In this document: positions 1-11,389 of the stretch, in pieces
Numbering within the stretch: position 1 is the first letter of the stretch
Layout of the letters: each line of letters begins with the position of its first letter
Source: Thauera sp.
GTDB taxonomy: Bacteria > Pseudomonadota > Gammaproteobacteria > Burkholderiales > Rhodocyclaceae
NCBI GenBank assembly: GCA_024235615.1
Contig: JACKMB010000002.1
Span: 124,001-188,000 of the forward strand
Direction of reading: 5' to 3'
DNA length: 64,000 bases
The notes under the pieces: model-generated
Told to the model about the DNA's origin: nothing
Seen by the model: the letters and a program-made list of their open reading frames with translations, nothing else
Databases searched by the model: none
Made by a program: the position numbers and the translations under genes

Positions 1-225
1 GGCGTGCTCGGCCTGCTCGGTCGCGAGCCGCAGGCCTTTCTGCAGGCGGGCGCGCCGGACGCCGGCGGGCTCGACGCCGACGCGATCGAGGCCCGCATCG
101 CCGAACGCGCCGCCGCCAAGAAGGCGAAGAACTTCGCCGAGGCCGACCGCATCCGCGCCGAGCTCACCGCAGCCGGCGTGATCCTGGAGGACGGCGCCGG
201 CGGCACCACCTGGCGCCGCGCCTGA
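1..225 (+). CDS. cysS: Cysteinyl-tRNA synthetase, C-terminal fragment
   Basis: Only the last 74 codons are in the window; the gene begins upstream of base 1. The tail has the typical CysRS C-terminal helical region: a lysine-rich stretch followed by [13 protein letters not shown] and an ending of the form ILEDG...GTTWRR, which is well conserved in bacterial CysRS. CysRS charges tRNA-Cys in the cytoplasm. The HIGH and KMSKS motifs and the zinc ligands lie outside the window, so the enzyme's integrity cannot be judged here. Confidence 0.9.
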   Translation, partial: GVLGLLGREPQAFLQAGAPDAGGLDADAIEARIAERAAAKKAKNFAEADRIRAELTAAGVILEDGAGGTTWRRA

Positions 226-352
226 GCGCTCTATCGACGGCGTGCGGAACGCAGCGATCGCGCATCACGGCCGCGCTGCCGGTGCGCCTCGCGGTTCCCT
301 GCCCGGCCGAAACGAATCCAACCGACCCGAACCCGCACAAGGACCCCTGCAC

Positions 353-778
353 ATGATCATCACCGGCTTCCAGAGCCTGCTCGACGCCGCTCGCCAGCAG
401 CCCGAACCGCAGCGCCTGCTGCTCGTCTTCACCCGCGCCGAGCTCCCCGAGAAGGCCACCGCCGAGCAGCGCGCCAAGTTCGAGCAGGGCGAGGGCGGCG
501 CGCTGGTGCCGGTGATGTACGTCGACAAGAAGCCCGACGAGCTGCAGAGCTTCGACGAGCTGGTCGAGGAGTCGCGCCACACCGGGCAGAGCTGGGACAT
601 GATGTTCGTCGGCTGCCTGAGCGGGCAGGGTGGGCGCGAGCCGGACGACGACACGGTGCAGAAGGCGCTCGAGACCATGATCATGTCGATCCAGGGCGGC
701 ATCGTCGCCCACCTGCTGGCCTACCGCCCCAACGGCGAGCAGGTCTGGCTGCCCGACCAGGCCGAAGGCCTCGCCTGA
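353..778 (+). CDS. Conserved hypothetical protein (often mislabelled RNR alpha subunit)
   Basis: A 141-residue soluble protein starting MIITGFQSLLDAARQQPEPQ. The ATG at 353 is chosen because the 37 upstream in-frame codons look non-coding. From memory, similar 130-140 residue proteins in beta- and gammaproteobacteria carry the label 'ribonucleotide reductase subunit alpha', but nothing visible supports that: there is no nucleotide-binding motif, no redox cysteine pair and the length is far too short. The pattern RLLLVFTRAELPEKA...GGALVPVMYVDKKPDEL...FDELVEES is the recognisable family core. There is no signal peptide or membrane segment. It follows cysS on the same strand and precedes a REP-like palindrome. 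Function unknown. Confidence 0.75.
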   Translation: MIITGFQSLLDAARQQPEPQRLLLVFTRAELPEKATAEQRAKFEQGEGGALVPVMYVDKKPDELQSFDELVEESRHTGQSWDMMFVGCLSGQGGREPDDDTVQKALETMIMSIQGGIVAHLLAYRPNGEQVWLPDQAEGLA

Positions 779-780
779 GG

Positions 781-1006
781 GATCGGGGTGCGCGTCGTCT
801 CCGGATTGCCCCATTCGCGGCTGCCGCCGCTCCTACAAGGAGCGCCGCGACGGTTTCTGTAGGAGCGCCGGAAGGCGCGAACGCGGCGGTCGGGATCGGG
901 GCGCGCGTCGTTTCCGGATTGCCCGATTCGCGGCTGCCGCCGCTCCTACAGGGGAGGCGGCGACGGTTTCTGTAGGAGCGGCGGCAGCCGCGAACGCTTG
1001 CCGCCG
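781..1006. repeat. Tandem pair of REP-like palindromic units
   Basis: Two copies of about 113 bp (781-893 and 894-1006) lie head to tail between convergent genes. In the second copy, 927-950 and 971-994 form a perfect 24-bp inverted repeat (TTCGCGGCTGCCGCCGCTCC... paired with TGTAGGAGCGGCGG...) around a 20-base loop. In the first copy the left arm (814-837) is identical but the right arm (858-881) has changed and forms its own small hairpin. The TGTAGGAGCG motif resembles REP elements known from Pseudomonas and related bacteria. The element may end transcription from both sides. Confidence 0.8.
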
Positions 1007-1017
1007 CGCTACCCGTC

Positions 1018-2142
<1,125 letters not shown>

Positions 2143-2172
2143 GGTGCTTCGCTCAGTCTGGTCTCAAGCAAA

Positions 2173-2214
2173 GGCCGAGCCGGCACCGGAGCAGGGCTCC
2201 GGCGGGGCTCGGCC
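2173..2214 (-). terminator. Intercistronic hairpin between dnaK and dnaJ
   Basis: GGCCGAGCC (2173-2181) pairs with GGCTCGGCC (2206-2214), with a further CCGGAG/CTCCGG inner stem. There is no T-run, so this is more likely an attenuating or RNA-stabilising hairpin than a full terminator. It could set the dnaK to dnaJ expression ratio. Confidence 0.5.
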
Positions 2215-2238
2215 GCGAAGGATTCGCCAGAGTGACGA

Positions 2239-4173
<1,935 letters not shown>

Positions 4174-4234
4174 GAGAGTTCCTTTTTCGTCTGGATTCGG
4201 GTGGCGCGGCCTGCGGCGCGCCGTTCTGGTTCGA

Positions 4235-4262
4235 ATATGGGGCAGGCGGCGACGCTTTCAAG
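4235..4262 (-). promoter_or_regulatory. Sigma-32 heat-shock promoter of dnaK
   Basis: On the minus strand CTTGAAA (4262-4256), a 13-base spacer and CCCCATAT (4242-4235) match the RpoH consensus CTTGAAA-N13-CCCCATNT at every defined position. It lies about 60 bp upstream of the dnaK start, in the grpE-dnaK gap. Confidence 0.9.
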
Positions 4263-4289
4263 CGCGCCGCGCGAATTTGCCTGCGCTTC

Positions 4290-4913
4290 TTACTGGGCCT
4301 TGCCCTTGGAGACCATCACCATCGCCGGGCGGATGACGCGCTCGCTGAGCAGGTAGCCCTTCTGCAGCACGGTGACGACGGTGTTGGGCTCGGCGTCGGC
4401 CTCGACCATGCTGATTGCCTGGTGCTTGTTGGGGTCGAACTTCTGCCCGAGCGGGTTCTCCTCGGCAAGCTTCGCGCCCTCGAAGGCGGAGATCAGCTGC
4501 TTGAGCGTCAATTCGACGCCCTCGCGCATCTTCTCCACGGTCTGGTTCTCGGTGGCGAGCGCGGCTTCGAGGCTGTCCTTCACCGGCAGCATCGCGGTGG
4601 CGAACTTCTCGGCGGCGAATTTCGACGCCTTGGCGATGTCGTCCTGCGCGCGCCGGCGCAGGTTCTCGGTCTCGGCCTTGGCGCGCAGCCAGGCGTCGTG
4701 GTGCTCGGCGGCCTTCAGCTCGGCCTGGCGCAGCGCCTCCTCGAGGCTCGGCATGCTGTCGATGCCGTTCTCCGGCGCGGTATCGGCCGCCGCGGCGGCG
4801 GCCTGGAGGTCGAGCTCCGGGCCGTTCTGCGCGGGCTGCTGCGCGCCGCCCTGCGCGGCCTGCTCCGCCGGCTGGTCGGTAGGGTTCTGGCTGGCCTGGT
4901 TCGGGTCCTGCAT
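4290..4913 (-). CDS. grpE: Nucleotide exchange factor GrpE
   Basis: A 207-residue GrpE starting [13 protein letters not shown]. The open frame runs further upstream into the CRISPR array, but the ATG at 4913 fits the sigma-32 promoter at 4952-4979 and GrpE length. A low-complexity acidic/glutamine N-terminus is followed by the long coiled-coil dimer helix ([21 protein letters not shown]) and the C-terminal beta domain with [11 protein letters not shown]-type and [12 protein letters not shown] motifs. It releases ADP from DnaK. First gene of grpE-dnaK-dnaJ; its 5' side abuts the CRISPR array. Confidence 0.97.
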   Translation of the reverse strand: MQDPNQASQNPTDQPAEQAAQGGAQQPAQNGPELDLQAAAAAADTAPENGIDSMPSLEEALRQAELKAAEHHDAWLRAKAETENLRRRAQDDIAKASKFAAEKFATAMLPVKDSLEAALATENQTVEKMREGVELTLKQLISAFEGAKLAEENPLGQKFDPNKHQAISMVEADAEPNTVVTVLQKGYLLSERVIRPAMVMVSKGKAQ

Positions 4914-4951
4914 GTCGGTTGGCTCCGTGTTGGAATGCGAAACAGCCGAGT

Positions 4952-4979
4952 AATTGGGGATGGTCGGCGCGAGTTCAAG
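4952..4979 (-). promoter_or_regulatory. Sigma-32 heat-shock promoter of grpE
   Basis: On the minus strand CTTGAAC (4979-4973), a 13-base spacer and CCCCAATT (4959-4952) closely match the RpoH consensus. The promoter lies between the leader-distal end of the CRISPR array and grpE, so grpE has its own start despite the array being transcribed toward it. Confidence 0.8.
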
Positions 4980-5095
4980 AGGCTTGAGTGAAAAAACCTC
5001 CGCGACGGCTCTGCGGGCGAGGGGTTTCGGCGCGGCGAGGGGGGATTGCCATAGGGGGCCGACATGGCGTTGATGTATGACCGCTGCGCGAGGGC

Positions 5096-7518
5096 GCATC
5101 AATGAGGCCACGGCTGATCGCCGTGGATGACGAGCTCGCGGAAATGGTGATCGGCAACACCTGGACGCTTCAATGAGGCCACGGCTGATCGCCGTGGATG
5201 ACGCACATGGGCGCACGACACGCTGCGCAAGCTCTACCGGCTTCAATGAGGCCACGGCTGATCGCCGTGGATGACATCAAGTGCGTGTTGATTGATGAGT
5301 GCCACCTCGTGCTTCAATGAGGCCACGGCTGATCGCCGTGGATGACGTCGTAGATGACGCGCGACAGCGGCGCGGGGGGCTCGGCTTCAATGAGGCCACG
5401 GCTGATCGCCGTGGATGACTTCTCGGGCGGCAAGTCGATGACCGCCGTTTTTCAGCTTCAATGAGGCCACGGCTGATCGCCGTGGATGACATCACGACGT
5501 TGGTCACGTCGGGGTGGCGCAGCGTGCTTCAATGAGGCCACGGCTGATCGCCGTGGATGACTTGTCATCACGTTGGCGTTTGCGACGTGCTTAGGCCAGC
5601 TTCAATGAGGCCACGGCTGATCGCCGTGGATGACTTGTCGATGATCTCGCGCGGGCGGTCGCTGTCTGCGCTTCAATGAGGCCACGGCTGATCGCCGTGG
5701 ATGACCTGGCGGTGGAGAGAAGTCGCACGGCTGGTATCGCCGGCTTCAATGAGGCCACGGCTGATCGCCGTGGATGACCGCCCGCCCCGTTTGACCGTAG
5801 CTCTCCCGAGTTTGGCTTCAATGAGGCCACGGCTGATCGCCGTGGATGACCCGCAGTTCGAGGTCTTCGTGCCGGCCTTCGCGGCGCTTCAATGAGGCCA
5901 CGGCTGATCGCCGTGGATGACGACGCTCGTCGAGCATCAGCGGGGCGTCACGAAGCGCCGGCTTCAATGAGGCCACGGCTGATCGCCGTGGATGACGAGG
6001 TTGAGGTAGTCGCCCACCTGGTTGTCGAGCGGGCTTCAATGAGGCCACGGCTGATCGCCGTGGATGACCTTCGCCACCAGGTAGAGGATGGGCGTGACAT
6101 CGTCGCTTCAATGAGGCCACGGCTGATCGCCGTGGATGACCCCGCCGAGATCCGGCTGAAGCAGAACCCCATCCTCACGCTTCAATGAGGCCACGGCTGA
6201 TCGCCGTGGATGACCTGCCGGGGCAGCGCCCCGCAGCCGTTCCTGTTGTCGAGCTTCAATGAGGCCACGGCTGATCGCCGTGGATGACGCAAACAGCCCC
6301 GCTCGCTCGCGTTCGAGTCTCTCGACGCTTCAATGAGGCCACGGCTGATCGCCGTGGATGACGCTGCTTTTACAGATCGGCCAGCCGATAGCTTTGCAGC
6401 TTCAATGAGGCCACGGCTGATCGCCGTGGATGACAGGCGCAGAAGTCGAGCAAGGAAGGCGCGATCGCCTTTGCTTCAATGAGGCCACGGCTGATCGCCG
6501 TGGATGACTCACCGACGGCACCGCCGATGCTTTTGGTAACGCGATGCTTCAATGAGGCCACGGCTGATCGCCGTGGATGACGTATCGAAAATTCGCGGTG
6601 TCTTCCATAGCAAACTGCGCTTCAATGAGGCCACGGCTGATCGCCGTGGATGACAGGCCGCGCAAGCCCGTGGGGATGCCCTGACCGAAGCTTCAATGAG
6701 GCCACGGCTGATCGCCGTGGATGACTAAGGCCGCCTGAGGGCGTGTAACACGCGTTATAACGCTTCAATGAGGCCACGGCTGATCGCCGTGGATGACCGG
6801 CGGCGAGGCGAGGCGTATGACTGGGAACCGTTGCTTCAATGAGGCCACGGCTGATCGCCGTGGATGACCGCCGCGAAGCGGCGCGGGGCTTGTCCCTTAT
6901 ACAAGCTTCAATGAGGCCACGGCTGATCGCCGTGGATGACGAATGAATCGGGTTAATCGCAAGCGCGCATGCAGTCGCTTCAATGAGGCCACGGCTGATC
7001 GCCGTGGATGACGCATCATGTTCGCGTGGAGCCTGGATGGTGTCGGCGCGCTTCAATGAGGCCACGGCTGATCGCCGTGGATGACGGCACGAAAAACACG
7101 ATCATCAGCTACCAGTCCAGCAAGCTTCAATGAGGCCACGGCTGATCGCCGTGGATGACGGCGCTGCGGCGGCTGCGCTGGTCGGTGTCTCGCCACAGCT
7201 TCAATGAGGCCACGGCTGATCGCCGTGGATGACTGCCAGCGCAGTCGAATCGCGAGCTCCGCAAACACGCTTCAATGAGGCCACGGCTGATCGCCGTGGA
7301 TGACTTTTCCGTCATGACGAGGATGCAGTTGTGACCCTCGCTTCAATGAGGCCACGGCTGATCGCCGTGGATGACCTCGGCCTACACCTCGATTGCCACC
7401 ACCCGCGCGCTGCTTCAATGAGGCCACGGCTGATCGCCGTGGATGACGGCGTCGCTCGAGAAGCCCGGAGTGCCCTTGCGGTGCTTCAATGAGGCCACGG
7501 CTGATCGCCGTGGATGAC
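5096..7518 (-). CRISPR. CRISPR array, type I-G, 34 repeats / 33 spacers
   Basis: The 36-bp repeat reads on the plus strand GCTTCAATGAGGCCACGGCT followed by GATCGCCGTGGATGAC. All 33 copies after the first appear identical. The copy at 5096-5131 has GCA in place of GCT at its start, as expected for the leader-distal terminal repeat. Spacers are 35-39 bp. On the minus strand the repeat ends ATTGAAGC, a usual 5' handle for type I crRNAs, and it contains a 7-bp hairpin (CCACGGC / GCCGTGG, 5-base loop). Transcription is therefore leftward, away from cas2, and newest spacers are near 7483. Repeat starts include 5096, 5167, 5240, 5311, 5384, 5455, 5526, 5599 and, at the leader end, 7340, 7412 and 7483. 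The spacer at 5276-5310 translates to [12 protein letters not shown], a helicase motif II. Nothing else is coded in this stretch. Confidence 0.99.
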
Positions 7519-7743
7519 AGCCCTTGCGAAATCGCCTGTTGCCGCTGGCGATCTGACGCCTTTTGCGAGGGCTGTGTGTGCATACGTCCCAACGCGTCCG
7601 AGTCAAGCCGAATACTACCCGGGACCTGGGGGAAATGCTCCATGTTTTCAGTTTCCTATGACGCCGCGAGCGCTGGCCGAGGCAAAGCGCGGCACTGGAG
7701 CGCTCGCGCGTCCTCGGCGGGAAGGAACGCGGTCTCGGAGGCG
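7519..7743 (-). promoter_or_regulatory. CRISPR leader
   Basis: The 225 bp between cas2 and the first (newest) repeat carry no credible gene, and their position and orientation are those of a leader. A weak promoter-like pair is present on the minus strand: TTGACT (7606-7601) and TATGCA (7584-7579) spaced 16 bp. The -10 box is poor, so the promoter assignment is tentative. The short ORFs read through here also read through the repeats and are not genes. Confidence 0.7.
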
Positions 7744-8034
7744 TCAGACGATGATGGAGGCGCGTTCGATCGGCGTAAAGTTGCGGCCCAGGCTGGTGAT
7801 GTGAGGTGCGACCTTGTCGGCCGGGCCCACGTCCATGAGGACGACGTGATCGTCGGCATGATGGATCATGCCGTCGAGCAGCGCGATCAGTTCAGCATGG
7901 CGTCGCCGGTTCATCCGGCACTGGAAGACGGAGAGCTGAAGCCATTCTCCATAGCCGTTCATGATCCTGAAGATGCGCCGCCAGCGCTTCGGGTCGCGGA
8001 TGTCGTAGGTCACGATGTATAGATGCTCGTCCAT
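7744..8034 (-). CDS. cas2: CRISPR-associated endonuclease Cas2
   Basis: A 96-residue Cas2. It begins MDEHLYIVTYDIRDPKRWRR, a ferredoxin-like fold with the conserved Asp11 after the first strand, followed by LQLSVFQCRMN (strand 2) and DHVVLMDVG. Cas2 dimers bridge two Cas1 dimers in the spacer-integration complex. Its start lies 4 bp after the cas4-cas1 stop, so the two are co-translated in effect, and it is the cas gene next to the leader. Length and motifs are normal. Confidence 0.97.
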   Translation of the reverse strand: MDEHLYIVTYDIRDPKRWRRIFRIMNGYGEWLQLSVFQCRMNRRRHAELIALLDGMIHHADDHVVLMDVGPADKVAPHITSLGRNFTPIERASIIV

Positions 8035-8038
8035 GGCC

Positions 8039-9760
<1,722 letters not shown>

Positions 9761-9910
9761 TCCTTGGTTCCTCCTGTTGACATGCTTTGGCAGCGCGTCA
9801 TGGCGCCCTATTGCGGCGGTCTTGGCGAGTCGATGTCGATCGAACTGGCCGGAGAGGGAGGAGGCAGCCGCAGGGAGAACGCCCGGCGCGGTGCAGGGGG
9901 TGTGGTAAGC

Positions 9911-9958
9911 GCTTCGCGCGCAATGAGGCCGCGGCGCCGGAGGGAAGGGCGCCGCGGA
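9911..9958 (-). repeat. Diverged solo CRISPR repeat in the cas operon
   Basis: This stretch follows the array repeat from end to end: GCTTC (9911-9915), a 6-base insertion, AATGAGGCCGCGGC (9922-9935; one change from the repeat), an enlarged loop, then GCCGCGGA (9951-9958; one change). The two changes are compensatory (A:T to G:C within the hairpin stem), and the stem has grown to 10 perfect pairs (9929-9938 with 9948-9957). Orientation equals that of the array repeats. The 6-base insertion falls in the would-be 5' handle. No second repeat is evident 35-39 bp away. It may be a crRNA-like regulatory element or a relic of a former array. The rest of the 246-bp gap (9761-10006) codes for nothing I can support. 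Confidence 0.75.
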
Positions 9959-9960
9959 AA

Positions 9961-10002
9961 TGGAGTCCGGATTGTCAAAGAGCTTGTTCGACGTGGAGTC
10001 CG
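9961..10002. repeat. Direct repeats TGGAGTCCG flanking a TTGACA box
   Basis: TGGAGTCCG occurs at 9961-9969 and 9994-10002, 33 bp apart (about three helical turns), just past the AlbA_2 gene stop and beside the diverged repeat. Between them lies TTGACA on the minus strand (9978-9973), without a convincing -10. The pair could be an operator for cas4-cas1-cas2. Confidence 0.4.
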
Positions 10003-10006
10003 ATCG

Positions 10007-11389
10007 TCAGGTGCGGCGCAATCGCTTGCCTGCCGCCGTCAGGCGATACTTCTGCAGGCGACTGTTGGGCTTTTCCGGGATGGTCGGAGTGATGGCGCCG
10101 CGCTCGACGAGGCGCCTCACCACCTCGTGCAGTTGTCCGGACGGCCTGTTGCGGCCGAGCGCGCGTGCAAGCTCGGTCTTGCCGAGCGGGCCGGCGAGCA
10201 GTGCTGCCAGGACTTGTGACTCTACCGGCGACCCTACCTGCGACTCTACCTGCGACTCTACCTGCGACGATGAGACCGTATCGTCCGGGATCCGCCACTG
10301 CCATAGGAGGCGTACGCCCCCATCGAACTCGACTTCGGGCGCTCGCGCACCGGCTTCGTGGCACGCGTCTCGAATCTTCTCGTAGCCGCGTCCCCATGCT
10401 TCGATGAGCCCCGCACGAAAGAACGTGTTGGCGCCATCCGGGTTCGGGGGTCTCGAGTCGTGTGGCTGCAGCAACTTGTCCGCAGTCCAGGTCGGTGGCA
10501 ACTGGCCGGGGTTCCAGATACGCAGCTTGTTGCGATAGACACGAATCTGGATGGGCGTACCCGAGCTGTAGTCCTTGTGGATCAGCGCATTCAGAACGGC
10601 CTCGCGCAGGGCCTCGCGTGGGATCGGGAAGGCCTCGAGGCGCTGCAGGCCGCGATAGCTGATCCACGCCACCATGTACTTGGTGCGCAGCAGTTCGACG
10701 GTCTGCTCCATCTGCGTGAAGAGGTCGCCATGCACCTCGTCGTGAAAGGCGAGATCGCTCTCGCTGCGGAACATTCCGATCTTCACATACGCGCCGGTGA
10801 ACCAACGTTCGGGGTCTTCGTGGAACAGCAGGAGGGCTGCGCGCTTGAGCATTCCAGCTTCGGTGAGTCGAAGTCGCTCCACCAACTCGGCGCGGCTTGC
10901 CGAAAGTGCCCTCGGCGGCAGCCGATCTCCACCCTTCGCGTGCTCCTTGAAGCGCTTGAATGCGATCGGGCTCAAGTCCCGAATGCCGACCCCGGGCACC
11001 GGCGCGTTGTCCCGATGTCGCCCGAGCTTGCGCAACAGGAACGCCGACAGGGCGTTGCCCGTGAGGTGCTGCTTCGTGCTGCCCGGGCGGAAGTGGTATT
11101 CGCCCCGGTAGCTGATGGGCGTGGGAGATGGCTCGACTTCGATCTCGACGAGCATCTTGCCTTTCGCGTCCACGGCACGCACCGGAGGGATGATCCCAAG
11201 GGTGTCGCGAATCTTGTTCGGCAGATCGACGAGCAGCCGCTCCGCGTCGGTGGCGCCGACCGCTACTCCCTCGTCGTTCCTGCCAATGATCAAGGTACCG
11301 CCATCGGCGTTGGCGAAGCCGCAGAGCCAGCGCAGGTAGTCGTCGCGCCAGGATTCCTTCCATTCGACGAGGTGGGTTTCCGGTGTCAC
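10007..11389 (-). CDS. Schlafen-like AlbA_2 / ATP-binding transcriptional regulator
   Basis: A 460-residue protein starting with GTG at 11389, which overlaps the csb2 stop (GTGA), so it is translated with csb2. The N-terminal part (about 1-130) is an AlbA_2 (Schlafen 'divergent AAA') domain: VEWKESW, GFANADGGTLIIGRNDEG and later YRGEYHFRPGSTKQ are typical. The middle and C-terminal part has an HATPase_c_4-like region (REALREAVLNALIHKDY, RIWNPGQLP). It ends in short tandem VESQV-type repeats, common in this family, and a winged-helix segment (GPLGKTELARALGRN). Such proteins are usually annotated as ATP-binding or putative transcriptional regulators, and relatives occur in defence islands. It is not a standard cas gene; its place between csb2 and cas4-cas1 suggests a link to this locus. 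Role not known. Confidence 0.8.
   Translation of the reverse strand: MTPETHLVEWKESWRDDYLRWLCGFANADGGTLIIGRNDEGVAVGATDAERLLVDLPNKIRDTLGIIPPVRAVDAKGKMLVEIEVEPSPTPISYRGEYHFRPGSTKQHLTGNALSAFLLRKLGRHRDNAPVPGVGIRDLSPIAFKRFKEHAKGGDRLPPRALSASRAELVERLRLTEAGMLKRAALLLFHEDPERWFTGAYVKIGMFRSESDLAFHDEVHGDLFTQMEQTVELLRTKYMVAWISYRGLQRLEAFPIPREALREAVLNALIHKDYSSGTPIQIRVYRNKLRIWNPGQLPPTWTADKLLQPHDSRPPNPDGANTFFRAGLIEAWGRGYEKIRDACHEAGARAPEVEFDGGVRLLWQWRIPDDTVSSSQVESQVESQVGSPVESQVLAALLAGPLGKTELARALGRNRPSGQLHEVVRRLVERGAITPTIPEKPNSRLQKYRLTAAGKRLRRT

Noticed and set aside
5044-5081. Possible extra degenerate repeat just past the terminal repeat (ATGAC end and partial GGCC similarity)
   Set aside because: Only scattered matches, no palindrome, and the space to the next repeat would be 14 bp instead of 35-39.
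5277-7643. Many short ORFs with repeated [12 protein letters not shown] or [10 protein letters not shown]
   Set aside because: These are translations of the CRISPR repeat in different frames, not proteins.
9950-9978. Promoter for cas4-cas1 using TTGACA at 9978-9973
   Set aside because: No recognisable -10 at the required distance; the position is occupied by the hairpin of the diverged repeat.
9979-10000. A second, 5'-half repeat (TCCACG...CGA.CA on the minus strand) upstream of the diverged repeat
   Set aside because: About 12 of 18 positions match, with no hairpin; close to what chance gives in this composition. Mentioned only because a CreA/CreR-type unit would be expected to have two.
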